A stretch of 64,000 nt of DNA from contig NZ_CP031415.1 in NCBI RefSeq assembly GCF_003367315.1, forward strand, positions 1,796,001-1,860,000, read 5' to 3'. Under the pieces are notes generated by a model. That model did no database searches. It was given only the letters and a program-made list of their open reading frames with translations, and was not told the DNA's origin. The translations under genes and the position numbers were made by a program. Below, in pieces: positions 46,409-54,054 of this stretch (positions are counted from its first letter, which is position 1; the number at the start of each line of letters is the position of its first letter). Origin of the DNA: Saccharospirillum mangrovi (GTDB lineage Bacteria > Pseudomonadota > Gammaproteobacteria > Pseudomonadales > Natronospirillaceae).

Positions 46409-47374
46409 TTATTGAGCGGCGGGAATTGCCGAGGCGTCCAGCAAGCCGCTGGCGACCGCCTGCTGACGAATCCACTGGCGCAACAGTCGAATGCCGTTTT
46501 CATCGCGCCGGGCCGTCTTGAAGGCGAAATAGAACCGGTCGCCCGTTATCAGGCTGTGGCACGGCAGTCGCACCAGCTCCGGATCGTCGTCGACGGTGTG
46601 CATGTAGTCGTTGGTCAGCGCCAGGCCCTGGTGATGTCGCGCCGCTTCCAGGGCCATCAGCATGTGGCTGAAATGCTGCACGCGAGTGCTGTCCGGCAGC
46701 GATATGCCAGCCTGGGCAAACCAGCGGCGCCAGTCTTCGGTGTGGATGTCGTAGATGCTGTAGGTCGACAACAGCGGATAGCGCAACAGCCAGGCCGGGT
46801 CGATCTGCTCCGGCTCATTGCTGTCAATCAGGCCGGCTTGCTGCCAATCGGCGCACATGGCCTGCCAGAATGGCCGGCTGGTGATGGCGAACATGCGTTC
46901 GCAGTAGAGCAGATCGGTGGTAAAGCCGCGGTGTTCGCCTTGCAGCGTGATAAAACAATCGGCGACCCGATCCGACAACAACGGCGATTCGTTCATCATT
47001 TCCAGCGCCAGATCCAACTGCGGATGCTGGCGCTGCAAGGTCGGCAAGCGGGGAATCAGCCACCGCACCGCAATGGAGCTGTACATGGCGATGCGCACCC
47101 GGGTATCCACCCGGCCCTGTACCTGCTCGCTGGCACGCTCCAACTGAAACAGGGCCGAACTTACTGCGTCCTGATAATGCCGGCCTTCGGCGGTCAGACT
47201 GAGATGGCGGCCTTGGCGATGAAACAACTCCTCGCCCAAATAGGCTTCCAACTGCTGAATCTGATGGCTGACCGCGCTCTGGCTGACGTTCAGCTCGGTG
47301 GCGGCCCGGGAAAAGCTGTTTAAGCGAGCAACGGCTTCGAATACGGGCAAGGCTTTCAGGGGTGGCAGTTTCAT
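46409..47374 (-). CDS. LysR-family regulator (GcvA-like)
   Basis: An N-terminal winged helix (LPVFEAVARLNSFSRAATEL, SQSAVSHQIQQLE) and a periplasmic-binding-protein-like effector domain define a LysR regulator; the KLPPLKALPVFEAVARL start is like GcvA/AmpR group members. Length 321 aa. Divergent from the EamA transporter gene across 116 bp, so it probably controls it. Effector unknown. Confidence 0.88.
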   Translation of the reverse strand: MKLPPLKALPVFEAVARLNSFSRAATELNVSQSAVSHQIQQLEAYLGEELFHRQGRHLSLTAEGRHYQDAVSSALFQLERASEQVQGRVDTRVRIAMYSSIAVRWLIPRLPTLQRQHPQLDLALEMMNESPLLSDRVADCFITLQGEHRGFTTDLLYCERMFAITSRPFWQAMCADWQQAGLIDSNEPEQIDPAWLLRYPLLSTYSIYDIHTEDWRRWFAQAGISLPDSTRVQHFSHMLMALEAARHHQGLALTNDYMHTVDDDPELVRLPCHSLITGDRFYFAFKTARRDENGIRLLRQWIRQQAVASGLLDASAIPAAQ

Positions 47375-47490
47375 CGTGTTATCTATCTAAAAAACTAATA
47401 GAAAAAAGAATACATCATTTCTCTCGATGGCGGACCTTCCCTACACTGCCATTTCATTCTTATTCCTGTGCAAACTTTCGGAGCACGTCG

Positions 47491-48384
47491 ATGTCGGGCA
47501 AAACCGTCCCCAGCGCCATTCTGTTGCTGATCATCGGCAACGCCCTGGCGTTGCTGTCGGACGTCATCATCAAACTGCAGGACGCCAACGCGCCGATTTT
47601 CCAATTCATCCTGGTGCGCACGCTGTGCACCCTGACTTTGCTGTTACCGCTGATTCGTCAGGTCGATCGCACAGCCTTGCTGGCAGGTTGGAAGGTTCAT
47701 CTGTTGCGCGCCCACATCAGCATCTTCGGCATCGTCTGCATGATCGTCGCACTGAAAACCCTGCCGCTGGCAACGGCCAATGCCGTCTTCTACGCCGCGC
47801 CTTTGCTGGTGATGTTGTTGGGCGTGGTGTTTGTCGGTGAACGTTTGAGCGTGCCCAGCCTGGTGGCCGTGCTCAGTGGTTTTCTGGGCATTGTCGTGAT
47901 TCTGCGCCCGGTGGCGTTTGACTGGGCCAGCCTCAGTGCGGTCGGCGTCGCCTTTACGCTGGCCATCGGTGTGCTGCTGGTGCGCAAACTGCCGGCCGGT
48001 CAATCGACCGTGCATTCGCTGGTGTTGGTGCATTTGATGATGTTGCCGACCTTGGTCGTATTAACTCTGGTCGAAGCCGCCCCTTGGGATTCCAGCCTGG
48101 TGCTGTCGGCCTTTGGTTCGGCGTTTTTCATTCTGTGTTATCAGGTGACGGTGCTGAAAGCCTACCGTTGGGTGGCAGCGAACCGGGTGACCAGTGCGGA
48201 ATACACCGGCCTGATCTGGGCGATCCTCGGTGGCTGGGCGTTCTTTGGCGAGCAGCCAGACGTCTACTTCATTCTGGGTGCGTTGATGATTGTACTGCCG
48301 CTGCTGTGGTTGGGTTGGCACGAACACCGTCCGCGCCGGAAACTGCGCCCACAACACGAGCTTCAGGCGTCGACAATCCAGTAA
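47491..48384 (+). CDS. EamA/DMT-family transporter
   Basis: Ten membrane helices in two EamA repeats (residues about 8-140 and 150-280), e.g. TANAVFYAAPLLVMLLGVVF at the end of the first and TSAEYTGLIWAILGGWAFF in the second. Length 297 aa from the ATG at 47491, which has GGAG upstream; a longer reading from 47362 crosses the promoter region. Likely a metabolite or amino-acid exporter. Overlaps the convergent apbE by 22 bp. Confidence 0.85.
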   Translation: MSGKTVPSAILLLIIGNALALLSDVIIKLQDANAPIFQFILVRTLCTLTLLLPLIRQVDRTALLAGWKVHLLRAHISIFGIVCMIVALKTLPLATANAVFYAAPLLVMLLGVVFVGERLSVPSLVAVLSGFLGIVVILRPVAFDWASLSAVGVAFTLAIGVLLVRKLPAGQSTVHSLVLVHLMMLPTLVVLTLVEAAPWDSSLVLSAFGSAFFILCYQVTVLKAYRWVAANRVTSAEYTGLIWAILGGWAFFGEQPDVYFILGALMIVLPLLWLGWHEHRPRRKLRPQHELQASTIQ

Positions 48385-49310
48385 GGCAAGCCGGTCTGTT
48401 CGAGAAAAGCGCGTGCATCGGCGCCGGCGAGCATCGCCAGACTGGCGACCAGACCGCTTTGAATGCAGCTGGGTGCCGCCACCGTTACTGAACGCGGCGC
48501 GTTTTCCACCGGCCAGCCGGTAATCGGGTCGAGCAAATGGCTGTATCGGCGGCCGTCACACAATAGAAACCGACGGCTGTCGCCGGATGTTGCCAGTCCA
48601 CCTTTCGCCAGTTTCAGCATTAATGCCGACTGCCCTTCCTGCTCCGGCGCTTCCACCCCAACCCGCCAGGGTTGCTGATCGGCCCTGGGGCCACTGCACG
48701 CTAAATCGCCACCCAGATTGACCAGAATGCCACTGCTGCGCCAACGCGCCGGAATGGCTTGCAGGCACAAACCCAGCGCCCGGTCGGCGGCGTATTCTTT
48801 GCCGATGCCGCCGAAATCCAGCTCCATGCCAGCCGGGATTGTCAGCCAGCCGCCGGTAATTTCGCCTTTGGCGCCGGCGTCATCTGAACGCCAATCCAGT
48901 TGTTGCCAGCCTATGCGTGGCAACAGGGCGGCTACTGCTTCTGCCGTGGGCAGACGGTCGCTGCCATCGAATTTCCACACCTGGCGCAGCAGGCCGGATG
49001 TCAGGTCAAAACGACCGTCCGACAGCCGCCAGGCCTGCTCGGCGAAATTCAGCAGCCGGGCCGTTTCGGCATCGACGCGCTGAGACTGCCCCGGTTGAGC
49101 GTGCAAGGCGGCAAACAGATTGTCGGTGCGATAGCGGCTGTAGCGCTGTTCAATGCGCCAGACTTCGTCTGCCGCCACCTTCAACAAACGTCGTGCCAGT
49201 TCCCGCTGCGTCTGTGGCAAGGCAAGCAGCACCTCACAGGGGCTGGCCATGGCGTCAAAACGCCCCAGCCAGGCATCCCCTTGCCAGTCCAGACGCAGCG
49301 AGCGCTGCAT
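48363..49310 (-). CDS. apbE: FAD:protein FMN transferase ApbE
   Basis: Attaches FMN from FAD covalently to a Thr/Ser of target proteins. Family motifs are FDLTSGLLRQVW, LDFGGIGKEYAADRAL, GILVNLGGDL, SGDSRRFLLCDGRRYSHLLD and DPITGWPV. Length 315 aa. Unusually no signal peptide or lipobox is visible at the N-terminus (MQRSLRLDWQGDAW), whereas most ApbE are exported. Its ATG overlaps the DUF3570 stop by one base, so the two are translationally coupled. Last gene of the TlpA-DUF4266-DUF3570-ApbE operon. Confidence 0.93.
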   Translation of the reverse strand: MQRSLRLDWQGDAWLGRFDAMASPCEVLLALPQTQRELARRLLKVAADEVWRIEQRYSRYRTDNLFAALHAQPGQSQRVDAETARLLNFAEQAWRLSDGRFDLTSGLLRQVWKFDGSDRLPTAEAVAALLPRIGWQQLDWRSDDAGAKGEITGGWLTIPAGMELDFGGIGKEYAADRALGLCLQAIPARWRSSGILVNLGGDLACSGPRADQQPWRVGVEAPEQEGQSALMLKLAKGGLATSGDSRRFLLCDGRRYSHLLDPITGWPVENAPRSVTVAAPSCIQSGLVASLAMLAGADARAFLEQTGLPYWIVDA

Positions 49311-50626
49311 CAGAAACGCCCACCGATGGTCAGCATCACGGCGGTCATCTCGGGCAGATCACCGGCATCGGCTGGAGTGGTGTCAGAACTGTTGTCAGAA
49401 CCAAAGTCACGAGGCATTTGTCGATAGGCCGCCAAACGGGTGTAGAGCTCGGTTTTCTCGTCGAAGCGGTAACCATAGCGCACGCCCAGCGTCCAGGCGT
49501 CGAAATCGCCCAGTCGATAGTCAGCCGTCAGTGCCTGCGGGTCGTCCGCCAACTGCGCGCTGGTGACATACGGCTGGTAGGCATCGATGGCGGACTGGCT
49601 GTACCAGCGCACCTGCGGTTCCAGATACTGGTGACCAAAGCGCCAGCGGTAACGCGCATCCACGGTGTGAGACGTCATGCCCCAGTCGTCGAACAGGAAG
49701 CGGTAGCTGCCATCGAGGATGTCACCGCCGTCGAACTGGTATTTGCCCTGCCAGAACAACGCCTGCTTGAGTCGGCTGTCCGGGCGCTGCTCGTAACGGT
49801 AGCCCTGCAAGGTTCCGCCAGCGGTATCGTAGACACTGACGATCTTGTACGGGTCAGTCAGGTAGCCGTTGTTGTAGCTGAGGCTGTAGTTGAACTGCAT
49901 CAGCGAGCGGCGGTTGATGATCTGAGTGACGCCGAATATCACGTCTGTGACCTGTTTGTCGGCTTCTTTGCCATCACGGCTGGCATCGAAATCGACGCTG
50001 AAGCTGCCACTGCCCGGCTCGGCCATGGCGCTGAGACCCACCGGAACGCCACCTTCGGGCGTCAGTACGTCCAGCGACAGACTCGTCGCCAGCGTGACGG
50101 TGGTGTTCTTGTTGTTGAAATAGCGCGACAGGCTGGCGTTGCCACCGCGCGATTCATAGTCGTGCTCGGTCGAATAATGCACGCCACCGGAATAGCTCCA
50201 ATCGCGACCCAGCGGGGCTGACCATTGGATGTTGCCGGTGTAACGGGTATCGCGGAAGGTGTCGTCCAGCGGCAGATCGCCAGCCTCGACGGTGTAACTG
50301 CCACGACCGGACGGTCGGGTGAACGTCTGCGGCTGATCCGACGGCATGGCGCCATTGGGCGAAGCGCCGGTCAGCGTATCCAGCGTCAGCTTGAAGTTCA
50401 GGCTGGTTTCGCTGTCGAAGTTGCGCGTCGCACCCAACACCGCCTCGGTGGCTTCAACCCGGTCATTGCTTTCGGTGTATTGCAGCACGGCGGCGTCGAA
50501 GTCCCAGTTTTCCAGCTCACCGGCCATGGCCTGGTTGGGCAGGCCCTGCAACACAGCGCAACCGATGGCCGCCAGACTGGCGCCGAGCGCTGCGCCCGGA
50601 CGCGTCAATGAAGTATCCGATTTCAT
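49310..50626 (-). CDS. DUF3570 protein, predicted outer-membrane beta-barrel
   Basis: A signal peptide (residues 1-35, cut near NQAMA/GELEN) precedes about 400 residues of alternating amphipathic beta strands rich in Tyr, Ser and Asp, ending with the aromatic residue Phe (MLTIGGRF), as outer-membrane barrels do. LTGASPNGA at residues 85-93 is a DUF3570 hallmark; within it DTLTGAS (83-89) resembles the ApbE flavinylation motif D-x-x-[ST]-G-A-[ST]. The sequence ends directly on the apbE start. Function unknown; context suggests an envelope redox or metal-related role. Confidence 0.8.
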   Translation of the reverse strand: MKSDTSLTRPGAALGASLAAIGCAVLQGLPNQAMAGELENWDFDAAVLQYTESNDRVEATEAVLGATRNFDSETSLNFKLTLDTLTGASPNGAMPSDQPQTFTRPSGRGSYTVEAGDLPLDDTFRDTRYTGNIQWSAPLGRDWSYSGGVHYSTEHDYESRGGNASLSRYFNNKNTTVTLATSLSLDVLTPEGGVPVGLSAMAEPGSGSFSVDFDASRDGKEADKQVTDVIFGVTQIINRRSLMQFNYSLSYNNGYLTDPYKIVSVYDTAGGTLQGYRYEQRPDSRLKQALFWQGKYQFDGGDILDGSYRFLFDDWGMTSHTVDARYRWRFGHQYLEPQVRWYSQSAIDAYQPYVTSAQLADDPQALTADYRLGDFDAWTLGVRYGYRFDEKTELYTRLAAYRQMPRDFGSDNSSDTTPADAGDLPEMTAVMLTIGGRF

Positions 50627-50642
50627 CCTGGTCTCCTACGAC

Positions 50643-50861
50643 TCAGTTACAACCACAACCGCCGCCGCCAAAGCCGCGACCGCCACTGCTGCCTTCTTTA
50701 CTGAAATAGACGTGATCGTCGAGCGCCGCTTCGATGGGGTCGCTGATCAATTCCATGTCCTGCTGGGCCAGCAAATCACGCTCCCAGGGCTTGACGCCGA
50801 GTGAGCTGCAACCGGCCAGCAGAACGGTGAATGCCAAGGTCAACACAGTGAGTGATTTCAT
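50643..50861 (-). CDS. DUF4266 small lipoprotein with Gly/Cys tail
   Basis: A 72-aa protein: signal peptide with lipobox VLLAGC (Cys18), then LGVKPWERDLLAQQDMEL and IEAALDDHVYFSKEGSSGG, and a tail RGFGGGGCGCN. This is the DUF4266 pattern. After processing only about 55 residues remain. The tail with two cysteines separated by one glycine could bind a metal or be a redox or modified site. Located between the TlpA-like gene (5-bp gap) and DUF3570 (16-bp gap), so it should act with both. Confidence 0.82.
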   Translation of the reverse strand: MKSLTVLTLAFTVLLAGCSSLGVKPWERDLLAQQDMELISDPIEAALDDHVYFSKEGSSGGRGFGGGGCGCN

Positions 50862-50866
50862 CGTCG

Positions 50867-51403
50867 TTACTCCGCTAACAGCTGTTCAATGCTGGCTTCG
50901 TAGTCCGCCACCTTGTTGCCGTGGAAACCGATGTGCGACGCGCGAATGCGACCCTGACGGTCGATCAAATAGCTCGACGGCATGCCAAACAGGCCGTAGG
51001 CCTCGGGCCACTGCGCCTGGGTATCCAGCAAGATGGTGAAATCGGCCGGGACTTTGGTGAGGAAGTCGCGTGCGGCCGCCGGGTCCTGATCCAGGTTGAC
51101 GCCGACGATTACCAGACCCTGATCGCCAAAACGCTGCTGGACGGTGTTCATCCAGGGAAACGATTCGCGACACGGGCCGCACCAGGACGCCCAGAAATCG
51201 AGCAGAACAACCTGACCGCGCAGATCGTTGAGCGACACCGGCTGACCATCGAGGTCCAGCAACGCCTGATCGGCGTGCGGCGCAGCTTTGGCGTCAGCGG
51301 CCGAAAACAATTCGTCAGCCTGGGCTGAGCCGGTCAGAGCGACCAGTACCAGACTGATGCCCAGTAGCAGGTGCAAACGAATAGAACGAATGAAGGTAGT
51401 CAT
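50867..51403 (-). CDS. TlpA/ResA-like periplasmic thioredoxin
   Basis: A signal peptide (residues 1-29, LTGSAQA/D) leads to a thioredoxin fold with WCGPC (Cys75, Cys78) in FWASWCGPCRESFPWM and the cis-Pro region GMPSSYLID. Length 178 aa. Likely a reductant of periplasmic protein thiols and fed by DsbD, whose gene is divergent. First gene of the leftward operon; its -35-like TTGACG (51449-51444) abuts the CTTAAG array. Confidence 0.88.
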   Translation of the reverse strand: MTTFIRSIRLHLLLGISLVLVALTGSAQADELFSAADAKAAPHADQALLDLDGQPVSLNDLRGQVVLLDFWASWCGPCRESFPWMNTVQQRFGDQGLVIVGVNLDQDPAAARDFLTKVPADFTILLDTQAQWPEAYGLFGMPSSYLIDRQGRIRASHIGFHGNKVADYEASIEQLLAE

Positions 51404-51449
51404 ACGACGGACCCGGTTGTGAGTTCAGGCCGAAGCATGAGGTCGTCAA

Positions 51450-51488
51450 CTTAAGGCAGTCTTAAGCGGCACTTAAGATGGCCTTAAG
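51450..51488. promoter_or_regulatory. Four CTTAAG boxes at exact 11-bp spacing
   Basis: CTTAAG occurs at 51450-51455, 51461-51466, 51472-51477 and 51483-51488, each separated by 5 bp, so all four face the same side of the helix. CTTAA-N5-CTTAA is the form of the PmrA/QseB box bound by OmpR-family regulators. The array sits in the 131-bp gap between the divergent tlpA-like and dsbD operons; a regulator of this class is encoded in the dsbD operon. Confidence 0.85.
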
Positions 51489-51489
51489 G

Positions 51490-51519
51490 TTGATCGACGA
51501 GGCTGAGCGTGACGATATA
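51490..51519 (+). promoter_or_regulatory. Candidate dsbD promoter
   Basis: TTGATC (51490-51495), 18-bp spacer, GATATA (51514-51519). The -35 starts two bases after the last CTTAAG box, a position suited to activation. Confidence 0.5.
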
Positions 51520-51534
51520 CGAGGAGATTCCGTC

Positions 51535-53376
51535 ATGAAGTCTGCCGCCGTTGCCTGGGCTGTGTTGCTGTCTGCTGTGATGTCATTGCTGGCACCGCTG
51601 TCCCAGGCTGAGGAATTTTTACCGCCCGATCAGGCTTTCCAGCCCAATGTCGTTGTCGATGCCGAATCAGCCGCCCTGCGCCTGCATTGGGACATTGCCG
51701 ATGGCTACTACCTGTACAAATCCCGGGTTCAGGTCTCGTTGAACGGTCAGCCATCGGAACTGATCTTCGACAGCGAGTCCGAATTGAAGCAAGACCCCAA
51801 CTTCGGCCCGATGGACGTTTTCCACCACGAAATGGCCCTGCACACGGCGTTGCCCGCCACCTCGGCTGATACTTATGAAATGACGCTGACCTATCAGGGC
51901 TGCGCCGAAGCTGGCCTGTGCTACCCGCCGCAAACCAAGCGGATGAGTTTGGAAAATCCGGGTTTGGCAAATCCGGGGTTGGTGAACACAACCAACGCAC
52001 CTTCCATCGCAGCACCGGCGACCTCTGGCCTGGACAGCGCCAACAACGCCACCGGCCTTGCCAGTTGGATGGCTGACGCCAGTCTGGTGTGGATTCTGGG
52101 TACCTTTTTCGTATTGGGCCTGGGCCTGACCTTTACTCCCTGCGTGTTGCCGATGGTGCCGATTCTGGCGGGCATCATTGCTGGTCAGGGTGAACAGATC
52201 AGTGCGCGTAAAGGCGCCAGTCTGTCGCTGGCTTATGTGTTGGGCATGGCGACCACCTACACGCTGGCGGGTGTGCTGGTGGGTTTCTTTGGCGCCCGGC
52301 TGAACCTGCAAACAGCGCTGCAAAACCCCATCGCGCTGTCGATTTTTGCTGGCATCTTCGTGGTGTTGTCGTTGGCTATGTTCGGCTTCTATGAATTGCA
52401 GATGCCGTCGTTCATTCGTAATCGCCTGGGCCAGATGGACACCGGTAGCGCCCGCAGCGGCATCGCCCGTTACGGCAGTGTGGCGTTGATGGGTCTGGTG
52501 TCGGCACTGGTGGTCTCGCCGTGTGTGTCTGCGCCCCTGGCCGGTACGCTGATCTACATCAGCACCACGGGCGATGCGCTGCTCGGCGGCTCGGCGCTGT
52601 TTATGCTCAGCCTCGGTATGGGCGCGCCGTTATTGCTGGTCGGCGCTGGCGGCGGACGTCTGCTGCCTAAAGCTGGTATGTGGATGATTGCCGTTAAGCA
52701 GTTCTTCGGTGTGGTGCTGCTCGGTATTGCCATCACCCTGGTGTCCCGCTTCCTGCCCGGCGCGGTCAGTCTGGCGCTGTGGGGCTTGCTGATTCTGGTG
52801 TACGCCGCACAACTGGGCCTGGGTGGCGAAGCGCAGACCGGCTGGCAGAAAACCCGACGCGGCATCGCCGCTGCCATGGGCATTTATTCCGGTGCATTGT
52901 TGATTGGCGCTCTGGCGGGTCAGACTGATCCGTTGCAGCCGCTGGCCGGGCTCGGCGCAGGCCGCTCTGGCGTGGCTGCCGAACAAGGCGTTGCACCGGC
53001 GTTGTTTGAGCGCATTGCCGATGTGGCTGAACTGAACCGGCAAATGGCCATCGCCCAACAAAGCGGCGAAGCCGTAGTGCTCGATCTGTATGCCGACTGG
53101 TGCACCGCCTGCCAGGACATGGAAAGGGCCGTGTTCGAGCATGAAACCGGCAACTACAGCGGCCAGATCCGCTTCCTGCAACTGGACGTCACCCGCAACA
53201 GCGACGCCCACGTTAATTTCCTCGAATCCCACAAGCTGTTTGGCCCGCCCGCCCTGCTCTATTACAACGCTCAGGGCAATGAAGCAGCCGGGCTGCGCAC
53301 GCTGGGCGAAATCGACTTCGAGCAATGGCGCGGGCAACTGGCTAGTCTATTGTCTGACGACGACCGGACTTTGTGA
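51535..53376 (+). CDS. dsbD: Thiol:disulfide interchange protein DsbD
   Basis: Moves electrons from cytoplasmic thioredoxin to periplasmic thiol proteins. Signal peptide (1-25, LSQA/EEF), the N-terminal alpha domain with Cys123 and Cys129 in QGCAEAGLCYPP, eight membrane helices with Cys in LTFTPCVLPMVP and VVSPCVSAPLAGT, and a C-terminal thioredoxin domain with Cys523 and Cys526 in YADWCTACQDME. Length 613 aa from ATG 51535, which has GAGGAG upstream; a TTG at 51478 would start inside the regulatory array. Followed after 9 bp by the response regulator. Confidence 0.95.
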   Translation: MKSAAVAWAVLLSAVMSLLAPLSQAEEFLPPDQAFQPNVVVDAESAALRLHWDIADGYYLYKSRVQVSLNGQPSELIFDSESELKQDPNFGPMDVFHHEMALHTALPATSADTYEMTLTYQGCAEAGLCYPPQTKRMSLENPGLANPGLVNTTNAPSIAAPATSGLDSANNATGLASWMADASLVWILGTFFVLGLGLTFTPCVLPMVPILAGIIAGQGEQISARKGASLSLAYVLGMATTYTLAGVLVGFFGARLNLQTALQNPIALSIFAGIFVVLSLAMFGFYELQMPSFIRNRLGQMDTGSARSGIARYGSVALMGLVSALVVSPCVSAPLAGTLIYISTTGDALLGGSALFMLSLGMGAPLLLVGAGGGRLLPKAGMWMIAVKQFFGVVLLGIAITLVSRFLPGAVSLALWGLLILVYAAQLGLGGEAQTGWQKTRRGIAAAMGIYSGALLIGALAGQTDPLQPLAGLGAGRSGVAAEQGVAPALFERIADVAELNRQMAIAQQSGEAVVLDLYADWCTACQDMERAVFEHETGNYSGQIRFLQLDVTRNSDAHVNFLESHKLFGPPALLYYNAQGNEAAGLRTLGEIDFEQWRGQLASLLSDDDRTL

Positions 53377-53385
53377 TCTTTACCC

Positions 53386-54054
53386 ATGCGCTTATTGCTG
53401 ATTGAAGACGACGACGATCTGCGCGACGGCGTCCGTACGGCCCTGAAATCCGAAGGTTACACCCTGGATTGTCTGGCCGACGGCCGCCAGGCGTTGCACG
53501 CACTGCGCCACGAACGGTTCGATCTGGTATTGCTGGATTTGGGCTTGCCGGGCCTGGACGGCTTAACGGTACTGAAAACACTGCGCGCCGAAGGCAAACC
53601 AACCCCGGTGTTGATCCTGACCGCGCGCGATGCCGTGACCGACCGCATCGCTGGCCTCGACAGCGGCGCCGACGACTATCTGGTCAAGCCGTTCGACATC
53701 ACCGAACTCAAAGCCCGCATACGGGCGCTGCTGCGTCGCAGTGCCGGCCGTGCCGACAGCGCCCTGCAATACGGCAATCTGCGCATCGACCCGGCCACGC
53801 AAAGCGTGCACCTTCACGACCAGGCCATCGCCCTAACCCGGCGCGAATTTGCGCTCTTGCATGAACTGGCGAACCAGCCGGGGCATGTGTTCACGCGCGA
53901 TCATTTGCAGCAGTTGCTGTACGGCTGGGACGACGAAGTGGAAAGCAACACCTTGGAAGTGCACGTCCATCATCTGCGCAAAAAGCTCTTTCCCGGATTG
54001 ATCCGCACCTTACGCGGCGTTGGATACGCCCTGGACAAGGACGCCCAGCCATGA
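53386..54054 (+). CDS. OmpR-family response regulator (QseB/PmrA type)
   Basis: Receiver with acidic IEDDDD at 6-11, phospho-acceptor Asp51 in LVLLDLGLPGLDGL and Lys in YLVKPFDI, then a winged-helix domain with LTRREFALLHELA and ESNTLEVHVHHLRKKL. Length 222 aa. Regulators of this subgroup bind CTTAA-N5-CTTAA repeats, exactly what lies upstream of dsbD. Overlaps its kinase by ATGA. Transcribed with dsbD, so autoregulation is likely. Confidence 0.92.
   Translation: MRLLLIEDDDDLRDGVRTALKSEGYTLDCLADGRQALHALRHERFDLVLLDLGLPGLDGLTVLKTLRAEGKPTPVLILTARDAVTDRIAGLDSGADDYLVKPFDITELKARIRALLRRSAGRADSALQYGNLRIDPATQSVHLHDQAIALTRREFALLHELANQPGHVFTRDHLQQLLYGWDDEVESNTLEVHVHHLRKKLFPGLIRTLRGVGYALDKDAQP

Noticed and set aside
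51478-51534. A longer DsbD start from a TTG at 51478
   Set aside because: It would start inside the CTTAAG array and lacks a signal peptide; ATG 51535 has GAGGAG and a clean signal sequence.
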